Shown here: positions 11,490-24,400 of the stretch, one piece after another
How positions within the stretch are numbered: position 1 is the stretch's first letter
Layout of the letters: each line of letters opens with the position of its first letter
The notes under the pieces: generated by a model
What the model was told of the DNA's origin: nothing
What the model saw: the letters and a program-made list of their open reading frames with translations, nothing else
Database searches by the model: none
Program-made: the position numbers and the translations under genes
Origin: Nectonema munidae
Lineage: Eukaryota; Nematomorpha; Nectonematoida; Nectonematidae
Reading direction: 5' to 3'
Length of the DNA: 64,000 nt
Assembly: GCA_030549495.1 (NCBI GenBank)
Contig: JAUIRK010000953.1
Coordinates: 214,001 to 278,000 of the forward strand

Positions 11490-12418
11490 CTACTTCAGCC
11501 ATTTCCACATCTTCAAGCATTGCTTTTTAATCTTGTTTGAAGAATTCATTTCTGAGTTTGGCAAAGATAATGATCTGTTAGCGTCTTTATCCTTTCTAAA
11601 AGAGGTGGTGGTGTGCAAGCTATTACTCCTTTTAAAAAGTGATGGCGAAGATGACGATGATGAAGGCAGGGATAGATCGTCAAGCGAAACCTTTGGTGCA
11701 CTGGAACACGACTTCGCAACTTTCGCTGCACTTTTACGCGTTTTACACGCCAGGGCAAGAGATTCATCCTCACTACAAATGGATTTTTTTAAGAATGAGG
11801 CAGAAGATGGCTGTGTGGTAGAGGATGAGGATAGTGACTTGGATGGAGTTGAAATTTTCAACAACTTGGAAAAACTTCTCTTAAATTTATTTCTATCTCC
11901 ATTACTTTTGTTGGAAAGAGCGCTTTTATGACTGCTGTAACTGAGCAGTGCGCGTTTGGGTATTGAATGGCGGCTAGGAGTGGATGTGTAAGTTTCGGGG
12001 TTCATCTTGGCTCTCTGGGTACTGGGGAGAGATGAAGATCGCTTAGAAGTCAGCGCAGGAGTGCAAGTCGTATTTAGCGCATTCTCATTCCCACTAGCCT
12101 TCTTCTTTTGAGGCCAAGTCAATTTCAGAAAGACGCGCTGATTGGAGTTGGCCGGAGATGGATGAGATGGCGCTTTAGACGAATTATGACAGATTGCTTC
12201 TTGGATTTGTTTGGTGGAAGCATCACAGCCAATTCGTTTATTCCTCAATGGAGATAGAGGAGCAATGATATTATACTTATTCATCGGAGAAAAGGTTCTT
12301 GCGTTTACGGATTCATTATGTCTGGCAATTTTGTTATATCTCTTGCTAGAAGTTTGTGCAGCCGATGTGTTGTTATGCTGATAGGATTCCATGATGTCTT
12401 CCCTCGTTAAACATCTGT
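11490..12418 (-). CDS. Terminal exon of the Ser/Lys-rich gene
   Basis: This 929-nt exon begins after the acceptor cacactag and completes a split Asp codon, then reads RCLTREDIMESYQHNN. It encodes 308 residues ending KMWKWLK and a TAG stop. Ser clusters, scattered Lys/Arg and an almost complete lack of hydrophobic runs mark it as disordered. It is unusually GC-richer than its surroundings, and it stays open for its whole length, which supports real coding. Confidence 0.75.
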
Positions 12419-15400
12419 CTAGTGTGAAAAATATTTGTTAAATTTTTGGCATATTTTTTGAAAATATAAGAATTCTTTGTAGAAAAAATTTATTTTAAAC
12501 CTTTTGACCCCACTCCTATTTTTAAATGAAGCAGATGATTTCTTGATTCTAGGCTCTCTTTTTTTTAATCAAATTACTTAATGTAGTCTGCTTTTTCTGT
12601 GATCAAATGGCTTAAACGTCAATAACCAACAAATTTACAATGGTATTTTCCAAATGTCTTATTTCAAAACTTGTGTTTTCTATTATTTTTAAATTTTTTA
12701 TAGAACAGATTTCTTCGCCAGCTAAAAAAGGAAAATTCACAATTGAAAAAATTTACTAGTGCAGACAAAAATTTGAAAAGAATTAAAAATGACTTGCAAT
12801 CAAATCAGAAAAAATGATGAATGTGTCAAATAAAGAAAAGAATTTATTATTCATTGTTTTATGTGGAAAGAACAAAAATTTACGAAATTATTTTCTATAA
12901 CAGCTAAAGTATGTGTGTCTAAATATGTAGACAGATCGTTATATGAACAATGAAAAGTGATTTGCAAACATAGAAGTAAGAAATAATGGATTAGAATCAG
13001 GTCAACTAAAAAATACACATATGTATGTCTAGTCCACTTAGATTAGAGGTTCCCAACCTTTTTTCACCAAGTACCCCTTGAAAATTTTCAGCCTTAGGCG
13101 ATCCCCTAATAATTTTTTTAGTTTTTATTATGATTTTTCACACTAATATATCAGTTAAAAATTCAAAAAACATTTCAGATACCTTTATAAAGTACCCCTT
13201 GAAAAAAGTGAAACGAACCCCAGGTTGGGAACCCCTGACTTAGATGGTTATTTAAGGGTTAACTAAATATTTATTGCTTAAAGCATTTAAAGATTGAAGC
13301 AGGTTAATTCGTCCTCACAAGAATTGGTCCTCTGAACAATTTCGCCTCAATACAATTCGGCTTCTGAATATATTGATATTAATATTGACATTAGGTCGAA
13401 TTGTTCATGAAACTTTAAAGATTTGCCATGTTCATGTACGAATAATTTGGTAAATCATAAAGCCAATAATTGAACCTGAGTTTCTCGTTATAAGCAGAAT
13501 CATGAGCCACCCGAGTCTATTGGGTACTCGATCATTCGGTAGGCCTGTTATCGCAACAACAACCAAATGAAACGAATCTGAGATTTGTTATTTCGTCTCC
13601 ATAACTAGGATTTCAGTTTCCTTTTTCGGATTTTATCTTAAGGAAATCTTTATTTTACATATCAAAAGTTATTCGGTAACCCGGATTCTATATGAAGCTG
13701 TGCTTTTGAAGTTGGTGCCGACAACAATGAACGTTTACACATTGACCAATTGGAGTTGATATTCAACTCAGTTCGTGAAATGTATTTTTAAAGTAAATTT
13801 GTGCAATCATCAATGCAAATAAATTTGCTTATTTTAATTTTCTTATTGATAATGTCTTGTATCCCTTTTTTGACGAACGGGTCACTTGTGACCCATGTAT
13901 ATTGTACTTTTGATTGCCCAGTGGGTCACCGGTGACCATCCATTTCTTTTCAGTTTCACAATCAATTACTCATTTTATAACTAAGTATTTCCAGATGTAC
14001 TTGTTATTACATCATGAAAGAAACACCACATCTCTATTGCATCATTCACATCGATCATTTTCTTTTTTAAAACTTCCTCTTTATTTATTGCGTCAATATT
14101 TACCACATGGTAAGAAATAATTTATTACCTCAGACACATGTGTATATTTATGTCTTTTGTAAGTTTTTCAATAAATTTCCGAAATAGTAAATAGCTGTTT
14201 TCTTTGTTTTATGACCAAAATTTTTTTTTTCTTTTGTCTGAAAAGGTTAAAACAAAGGGGTCACCAGTGTGACCCGTTAACATTGCTAATATCTATATTC
14301 TAAAAAACCCTTGTACTTACATTTTTCAAATTACTAAACACTTTTACTAATTTTTTATAAATCCAGGTTATTAAAACTATTATTTGAATTAGTTTTTAAA
14401 CCTCCGAAAGCCAAAATGTCCGAAACTAAAACGTCGAAAAACCAAAACATCGAAAAATCAAAAAAAGAATTTTTAATCTTTTTTCTGACTATTCTGATTA
14501 TACATGACTGTTTCAAAATATAATAATACTAATCAGATCTAAGGCAAAGAACTATATATTTTAAACAATTTTTTTTGTTTTTCCAATTAAAAAATGTATT
14601 AGACGCATGGAACTTAAAAGGAACAAATATAAAAATACAAATTTATGGTTAAATAAAGGTTAAATAAATATTCATTCAAAATTGAATTAATTTTTTTCAT
14701 CAAGTTTTTCAAAAGATACTCACATCGGTTTCTAGTCAAAATCTCCAAAAACTAAAATTCCCACTTTCAAAATCCTCGAAAACTAAAATCCTCACTTCCA
14801 AAATCCTCGAAAACTAAAATGCCCACTTCCAAAATTGCTGAAAACCAAAATTCCCGCTACCAAAATTTCCGAAAACTAAACTTTTCAAATTCTTTTTAAA
14901 TTACAGGACTGGGTTAAATCTTGAAGTATGAGCTTTTTTACTATGAAAAAGTTAATAAAGATTTGTTAATAAAATAAATAGGTAATTGATAATGGATTCA
15001 TAAATTCAGATACTACAAATGAAAATAAACTTTATATATTTTTTTAAACATAATTCAGTATCATCAAATAAATTTAGAAATTCATTTTTGATTTTTGGAC
15101 GTTTTGATTGAGGACATTTTGGTTTCGGACGTTTTGACCAGGAACTCTCGGACTATATATTTGATTTCAAAATAGTAGAACCATAAATTTTTTATCTAGT
15201 GTTAACGTTAATACTTTCATTTAGTAATTTTAAAAAATCAGTAAAACTAACAATAATATTGGATACAAAATTTATCATCTGTAAAAAATTGAAGCATGAT
15301 AAGAATTTACTTTACTAAAAGTGTCACGTTTCAACTAAATATTGCCAAAAAAGATAAAAATACAAAACGCTAAATGAGTTAGTTTTAAAAAATTTCTATA

Positions 15401-18400
15401 GATCAAATAAGGTGACTTGAGCTCAGTGGCGAATCCAGAAATTTCTTATAGGGGGGGGGGGGCGAAATCTATTTAATTTTTTTGCAATTTTGCTAAAAGT
15501 CTTCAGAGAATACGACAGCTGTATTATGTCTTTTAGAATCACTAATTACCTATGTTTTCATATTTTTAACATTATTTTGCCATGAATAAATTGAAAAAAT
15601 TTATTTTTTATACATGTAAGGGTATACATTATTAAGGGTAATTTTCGAAGCCATTTTTCATAGGGGGGCCTAGGCCCATGAGCGCCCCCCTAGATCCGCC
15701 ACTTCTTGAGCTGTACTTTTTTTTGAAACAACTGGGGTAATAAATATTCTAAATAAGCAAATAAGTTTTTCTGAAACTTTTAAATTAAATATATATTTGA
15801 AATTAAGATCACACAGACACAGTATTACTTTATCACACTAATCAATTAAAATATAAGCCAAAATTTACTTTTAAGCATTTTTTTAAGGATAAATATGTTT
15901 TGTTTAACTTTTAATAAAAGTTAATAATTTTACAAAACACAAGTTTTATGTTCAAAACATAAATTTTTTATGTATAAATAACTCCAAATTTTCGCTTTTT
16001 CAACAGTATTCTATTACTCTGAAATCTTTAAAATTATAAATAAAACAATAACTTACAAAAGCCATATTTACATAATAATATTTACGCATATTTATAAGTT
16101 TTTTTCAGGAGGACAATTTGAACAACATAATAGAGTATATTGAAGAGAATGAATTAGTGAATGGTGAAATTTACATACAACCACCAACTAACGCAGTCAG
16201 TGTTATCTCTGATGAAGACTCTGGAGACGAAAATGATTTTGACATCAATCATCTATCTGGAAATCAATTGAATGCGGAAGCTGAATTAGTGGTTTTGGAA
16301 AGCGTTAGTGAAGAAAGTGAAATTTGTAGAAAAAGAAAAAGAAGGTCATGTTCTGAAAGAAAGTGGAGAAAAGACAGCGTGGGAAGCAAGTTGAACAAAG
16401 ATTTCTCTTCTGTCAACTTTCCGCGCTTTTATAATAGACCAATGAATATTATTGAGGTTTTTTATTTATTTTTTACAAGAAAACTTCTTGAAATGATAGT
16501 TGTGTATAGCAACTTCTACGCAAGTCAAAAAAACAAGAATTTGAATCTAACTATAGAGGAAATCATTGTTTTTATAGGAATTGTTGTTTTGATGGGATAT
16601 CATAGACTTCCTCAATGGAGACTACACTGTAAAAAGTGCGTTTAGAATTTAAACAAAGTATTAGGTGTTTGGTTATTTTTGTGTTTAAATAATGTTTAAA
16701 ACCTAAACACTTTACACCTAAAAACACATTGAAAGGAAAATATTTAGCATTTAAACATATTATATTACATTTAGACATTTTTATGTTGAAAAATTATTTA
16801 TAATCTTAAACACCATATAAAATTTCCAACTATTCCGTTTTGTGTTTAGATTTAAACAAAAAAATTAAACTGTATCGATTTAAATTTTCCATATAGGACA
16901 GATAAATGTCATTAAAATACAGAATTATTTTTTATAGCATTAGAGCTTATCTCATGTACATCTCAAAAGTGTATCCAGGATGTTTTTAAAATATAAACAC
17001 TTTATGTGTTGACAGCAGCATCTCAATTAAAAATAACTATCAATTAAGTATCTAAAATCTAAAAAGATCTTTTGTTCAGTTTCTATTTTTAGCCTTTGAA
17101 CTTGATAAAATGACAAAAATTCCAAATTTGACCTAAAAAAATAAAAAAATCATTCGATTTATTTCAAACAAATTACATATTTGGAATCAGCTTATCAAAC
17201 TCTATCAGAATACGTTTTAAAATTTTTGAATTTTCCATTTTTTAAATTTCCGATTTTTCAGGCCCTTTCAAACGGCCTCAAAATTATGACTTCACATATA
17301 ATTCAAAAAAAATCAAGTTTTATATATTTTAGAATCCTCTTATCATTCTGAATAACAATATTAACATTATTTTACATTAAATCTTTTTATTCAAAAAATT
17401 TTCATATATAGTATATGATGTACTTATTTTAGCCAATCAAAAAAATTCATTTGCATTAAAAAAATTTTACATTCTCAATATATCCAATTAAATTAATGGC
17501 TGATTGGTTTATTTATTCTTCTCAGGAAAGATAATAAATTTGTATGTTACTGTTTCAAATCTCTATTTTTAATAAAATAAGATTCTTTAATAAAGTTGTT
17601 TTTTTAATTTATAAATTTTGTATTAGATTTCTAAAAATTGATACCTACTATTGATCATTTTTGAATAACTAAAGTTTTATTAAGATTTCTTTAAAATCTA
17701 AATTATTTTTATAAATTTTATTTTTCAGTAATAGATTTCTATAATCTAAATTATTTAGTTTATAAATTTTTTTTTCTAAACTATTACTTTTAATTTTTAA
17801 GTATTAAGAGATTTCAATAGATTTAAATCTATTTTTTTATTTAAATAGATAGATCTTTCTACTTTTGATAAGGTTTTTTAAATTTTATATAGATTACATA
17901 TAATTTATTTATATTGTCTGCTTTAATTTATTTTTAATGATAATCTAATTGCTAATTCTATAGATTTAGTACGAATCTATTTTTAATTTAAATAAATAGA
18001 TCTTTCTACTATGTTTTTTAGATTTTATCTACTAAATTGTCGCCTATTAATGATCTTTACGTGTACTAAGGATGATATTCGGGGATATAAACGATTATTA
18101 GAGGTACTAATGATGTTTACAGGGGTACAAATGATCTATATGGGTACTAATGATCTTTACGGGTTCCTTAAGTTGATCTATAATCACGGTACCGATGATC
18201 TTTGAGAACACCTAGAATCATGGGGGTACCAATTATCTTTCACAGGACCTAGAATCACAGTACCAATGATCTTTAACAGGACCAAGTTAAGGGGGTACCA
18301 GTGATCTTTATTAGGAACTAGAATCACAGTACCAATCATCTTTAACAGGACCTAGATTCACGGTGGTACCAATGATCTTTAACAGGGCCTAGAATCACGG

Positions 18401-21400
18401 GGGTACCGATGATCTTTAACAGGATCTAGAATCACGGGAGTACCAATGATCTTTAACAGGACATAGATTAAAGGTACCCATGATCCTTAAGTGGACCTAG
18501 AAAAACAGGCTTATATTAGTTATAGATAAATGTTTTGCTTTTGTTTTAAATTCCAAGGTACAGTAAAACGATACAGAACCTACTAGATAAAGGAGAAATT
18601 TACAAAGAATTTGACAGATTTGTTTAAGAAAGGCCTTATCATCTTCTTTCATTGAATAATATAAATAATAAAACTTATTACTATGAATTTTTTTTATAAA
18701 TATCTCGTATTTTTTTGGCTAATTTTAATGATTTCATTTTTTTGTTAGTATGGCTGAACTGCTTAATGACACTCACGATTAGTTCGATGGAATGATTTAT
18801 AAAATTATTCACAAACTTAATAATATGAAAAATGAAGAAATATAAAGAGTAGTATAGCAAAGCAGCCATACTACCAAAAAAGATCCCATAACTTTTGTAA
18901 AATTTCTAAGAAATGAAGGTCAAAATATTCAATTAAAACACAAAATACTTAATTGGATATGTGCTTAGAACCTCATCACAACATTTTAGAACACTTTTTA
19001 TCAAAACGGAATATTTTGGAACACCTAAAATTTAAACATTTTTTTTCTGAACGCGTTTAGATAAAAAGTGTTTCTAAAAACGGACACTTTTTGTGTTTAA
19101 AAATGCGTTTATAAGTTAAACAGATTTTTTACAGTGTATATTGGAGCAGATCAGAAGATTGTAATGTCAAAATAGTTTCCGATTCAATGCGTCGTGATAG
19201 ATTTGATGAAATAAAGAAATATCTTCATTTCTAACCCTACTGACAAATTTACAAAAGGCCTTTGGTTACAGAGCTGAATAAAATTTTTAATAAAAACCAG
19301 CCATATTCAGAAATCCATAGTATTGATGAAAGTATGATTGCTTATTATGGACACAAATAATTATATGTGAATAATATTTAGAGATTGTCTGATACAGTTA
19401 ATTATTTTGTGATGATGGTTCTAATTCTTTCAAACAAATAATAATATATTGTATAATTATATTATTTAGTGTAAACTCATGCAAGCGGTTCTTCAGCCTT
19501 TTGATTTTGCACGTTTGTAATAAATGTATACATAAATTTATTTATTTGATTCAATAATAACTACTTAAAACTCTGTTTGTTTCAGTACAGCTTTCACTTC
19601 TATATGGAAGTTGTTTTTTTTGTTCTTTACATTTCATTTTTTTTTTAAATAAACTTCTTCTTCTTCTTCTTCTTCTTATTATGGACACCATTTTTTAAAA
19701 CAATTTATGAAAGGTAAGCCGCAAAGGTTTGGCAAGGTTACAAGCAATGGAGTGATTGTGTTTATCCAGGTTATGTAGTCAATTTTGATTTATATCAAAG
19801 TAAAAATACATTGTTTTCAGATGAAATCCCATCTTGTACTATGGGAGAGAGTGTCGTTTTAGGTTTTTCTAAAAAAAATTCTGAATATTTAGAAAATAGT
19901 TATCATTATGTTAGTGATAATTATTTTTCGAGTTTGAATCTTTTTGACAAAACCGAAAAACAACAAAAATTACCTCTACTTTTAGAAGAAATAGCAAAAA
20001 AGAATAGGGGTTTTTTATGACGAGTTTTCGAGGAGAAACATGGTATATCATTTTGCCAATGGCAAGACAACCGAGAAGTTCTTGTTGGTTCGAATTTCTT
20101 AAATTCGAAATCTGAAGAAGAAATTTTTCGTTATTCTAAACGTTTGAAAAAAAGAGTAAAAGTAATAATTCCTGCCTCAATAAAATTTTACGATTCTCAA
20201 ATGGGTTGGGTTGACAGAATGAACCAAAATGTTGCAAAATATAGAGCTTTTCTTCATGGAAAAAAAGGTATTTTCCCATTATAACCCATCTTATTGATTT
20301 AGCAATCAACCAATTTCAAAATGAGTGAAGAAGGTAAAAAAATATCCCAACTTGATTTTAGAAGATATTTAGCAAGAATTCTTCTACAAACTCATGGAGT
20401 GTCTCCAAATCCTGGAAAAGCAATAGCTATGGCAAACCCTATTTCAGAAACAAGGTTTGATTCTGTTAATCTTTCTCCCTTACAGAGAACCAAGATCAAA
20501 CTGCCTTTTTTGAAAGTCCAGAAAATGCAAATATAATAATTATATATATGTGAAAAATATAGAAATTATGAGAATATTTTATTAAAAATGGGAAATTTCG
20601 ACTTTATAAGTCTTTATCAACTGTTCTCCGCCAAGTAAATTTAACTTTAGGAAAAGTGTTAATTAATTAATGAGAGTTTGCTAGGAAGGAAAAGCATGAA
20701 ACTGAGGCAGTCAAAATAACTATATCAAATACCTTCACTTGAATTTATAAATGTACGCTTACAGTCTATTAGAGCGCCATATTTTAAATAGCATGAATAT
20801 GCCATGAATTTGCATAACTTTTTGCAATGATAGTTTGACACTAACGCTAATCTTACGCTATAACTCTCTTTCATTTAAAGCAACCCTTTATCCTGTTGCC
20901 TAAAAAGTGTGAGAAGCTCTGGCTTAGACGAAACTGCATTCAGACAAAAAGTACTTTTCAACCAAAGCGTCAAAGAAGAAAATGCTTATTGAGGAGGACA
21001 TTTTTTAAAAAGACTTTTTTGCAATCAATTTTTTTCATTTCCCTTCTACAAAGAGAATGTGATTCAGCGATCATTAAAATAAAACAACACCCAAGTCATT
21101 TCACACCTAAATCGCTCATTTCATACCCAACATTAAAAAAAACTTAGATATGAAAGGTCTCTGGTACGAAACGTTTTAGCTACGAAATGTCCTGCACCCA
21201 ACAAAGCCAAGTTAAGGAAAAAGTAAATCTCTCAGTACGCTGCGACAGCCGTGAAGCCAGTTCTACGGCTAAGAATGCGCGGTGCGATTTTTGAATCGGC
21301 AATCGTCAGTTTTCGCCATTGTACGATCGGCGATATGCGTGACCTTTAGGAACATCGCCTAAAAATTTATTAAACGCGCATGTTCTGCTCAAATCTTTCT

Positions 21401-24400
21401 GATACGCAAAATTTGATCCTATTTGTATGCAGCTTTAATGAAAATTTAAATGCTTATTGACATCCTTAAAGCTTTTTTTTATTAGTAGACTTCTAAAATA
21501 TCTCAGGTACTCTAAAAAATTGGCTCTGACCTTCAACTTAATATTTTTCAGAGGAAGCCATTACGAAAAGACTGTTTTTTTCGTATATGGAAAGCCCAAA
21601 AGGCTTATGGGAAAGACTGCGTCAAGCTCATAGTTGTTATACCATCCCTATATTTTACGTATACAATTTGGTTTTACCAACTAAATAATAATAATCAAAT
21701 AAGTAAACAACCAACTAATTAAGTAACCAATTAATTAAAATTTAACCAGTAAACAAACAAACTTAAATGAATTAAAACCTCTTCTATCCAAACATCATTA
21801 TCACTAACGAAGCACTCATTGAAAGTTTTGGTGTTGAAGCGTCAATTCGAATAGAAGAATAAGAAATATTTTGTAAAAATTATTTCTCTTATAGAAGATA
21901 ATATTTGTAATACCAGCTAAAAAATATGGGTGATCATGAAAGAGTTACATCGAGTAAGAGTCTCATATGGTTTTATTCTTTTTACTAATATAATCGAAAA
22001 ATGGTATTCAGTTTGCTAGTTTTGTCTCTGTGTATCATCATGATTTATGTCTTATAATGTTTTATGCAATCGCTTATTCGTTTTCTTCCTTTCAATCATT
22101 TTTAAATGAACAGCGTGAAATTTCAATCTTTTTTTTACTTTTCTATCTATAGTTTTGTTTAGCATAAGTTCAAGAAATTATACATGTCAAAAAAGTTTCA
22201 TTTCGTTACTTTCAAGCTTTTTGATTTCTTTAAATTTTTTTAACATAAATGAGAGAAAAAAGAGGAAAGCAAAATATTTATTTCTAATTTCACTAAAAAA
22301 TCATAATTTTTTAGATAAATATTCCGAACAAGATTTTAGCAGCCAAAGTAAGCAAAGCCTTTTTGCGCATGATGTTTGGGCGCATAATCATGCGATCGAG
22401 AATATTGATTCTTTAATTACTCCATATTATATATAATAATATAATATAATAATAAATATATATATTTAATATTGATTCATTACTCCTCACTTGAAAATAG
22501 TCTCCAAACAATTAGTTGAAACAGGCCTATTTCTAACCTCCCAGCTCTTTTAAAACTTTTTGAAAAACCGATGTTTAGTCAACTCTCAGAACACCTAAAC
22601 AATAATTCCATCTTATACATTTTTCAGTTTAGCTACAGAAGAAAGATTTCTGCCTCGAGTTGCATACAGTATATGATAAATAAACTATTTATCAATTTGA
22701 ACTCAAAACAATTTTGTTAAAATAACTAGCTTTGATCTTACCAAAGCTTTTGATAATGTCTGCGATACAAAACTCTCAGAAAAATTAAAGTCAATCAAAC
22801 TCAACTATAAGAGTATTGAACTTCTAAAATCTTACATCTCTACAAGATCATATCAAGCTCTTATCAATGACTCTCTTTCTGGAATACTAACCTCTCACAA
22901 TGGACTTCTCCAAGGCTCCATATAACCAGACTCAAGTTATATTATATGCAGATGATATTTACACTTTCTCGTCCCACAAAAACTTAACTGAACTTGCCAA
23001 CATTAATACAAACATAACTTCCAAAATCAAAGTAAAGTGTGGCTAGAACAACATGCATCTAAACAGTGCTTCTCATTTTAATATTTTTCACTAATAATTT
23101 TTGAGGTTATGATAATGAAAATAGTATATAATTAGAATTCATATTGAAATGAAAGCAAATCTTATGCAAATCAATTATATTAATTAATAAGTGAAAATTA
23201 TAACGAAAAATTAACTTTTACAATAAAAACCGTTATGAGCTGGTTTTCTTCATGAACCACCAAAATATCATTATGGACCCCTAATTTATAATATTTCGCT
23301 TGTGGACCCCCTGAATTATTATATATGACCCCTAGGATTGAGAAACCCTGATCTAAATCAAGCAAAAACTAAATGCATACTTTTTTCTCCTAATTTTAAA
23401 ACTTCAGACAGAAGTGCCTTAGACCTTAGTCCAAATGAATAACTTTCAGGAAATTCCAGTTTTGCATAAATAAAAATGAAAGTAACTGTTAACTATAAAT
23501 GTCAATACGTGAAAAGAAGGCGTGATGAAGATGTGTTAGAGTAAAGAAAAAGAAATACCTTCATAAATTACGGGCAATGGATTGGAATAAGTAAAACGGG
23601 TGCTAACAGACGCATATCTTCCTCCATGCACCCTTTTCTGAATGCCTCTAGGAATCTTGATGTGGTTGCAGACTTCGCCAATGGAGAATGAGGGACCCGG
23701 TCCTTTCTCGGGAGTGTTGTTATTCTTACCCACTGGAGTGTAAAGGATGTTTTGATTTTTGGAATTTGCAAGATGGGCTGAAAAAGGCAATGGTTTTTTT
23801 CCGTAAGAACTCATTCCAAAAATGTTGTAATTGCTCTTCATCATGGGAACAAACATGTTGAGGGAATATCTGCAAGAGAAACACTTTTAAAGAAAGACAT
23901 ACAAAACATATGAGAAGATCAAAATGAGTTTGAAAGCCTTGGTTTTGATTAGGATAAATTAATTTAGACATATTCAGTCAGCCCCATGCCCACATCAATG
24001 CGCGCTTGTGGTGTAGTAAGAATGCACGGTGAAGTGTAAAGTAAAAGAGATATTGGAGTGAGCCAAAAAGAGTGTATCATTGAAAGGGATTCAAAATCCC
24101 GAAAACTAAAATCCCCGTTACCAACATCTCCGCGAAAATGAAAATCCCCGAAAACTAAGGTAGTAGTGACTTTAGTTTTCGGGAATTTTGGTAGCAGAGA
24201 TTTTAGCTTTCAGAATTTTGACTAGGATAGGAACCCATTGAGAAGGATGCTTTAACGTTATTCAAAAATAAGAATAAATTTAAAGACTTCGTAGAGTGGC
24301 TGAATAAAGCTCATTATCAAGTCTATTTCAAGTTTTCACTTCAAATCCTGACAAGCGTGATCCTCACAAAGTGGATATTTTCAAATTCTCTTTTTGCCGT

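Larger units (their letters stand above)
16110..20536 (+). pseudogene. piggyBac transposase copy A, split by two insertions
   Basis: The coding pieces are 16110-16624, 19137-19354 and 19689-20536. The first starts after a splice acceptor (tttttcag) and reads NNIIEYIEENELVNGEIYIQ, then an acidic region, a basic patch and VFYLFFTRKLLEMI. The second continues exactly at the interruption (LPQWR, then LYWSRSEDCNVKIVSDSMRR) and reaches the first catalytic Asp in HSIDESMIAYYGH. The third has YVSDNYFSSL and GWVDRMNQNVAKYR, which hold the other two catalytic Asp residues. Frameshifts occur near 20017 and 20290. No Cys-rich C-terminal domain is seen. The TTAA ends of the element were not identified. 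Confidence 0.85.

Noticed and set aside
11533-11931. A 132-residue plus-strand frame rich in acidic residues.
   Set aside because: It is the antisense shadow of the Ser/Lys-rich exon (Ser codons give acidic-looking or Leu-rich opposites). The minus-strand frame has the splice sites and the longer reading.
18011-18205. A 64-residue open frame.
   Set aside because: It lies within the minisatellite and results from the repeat unit having no stop in one frame.
21225-21360. A GC-richer stretch as a coding exon.
   Set aside because: No long open frame and no splice sites in a useful phase; nothing matches a known protein.
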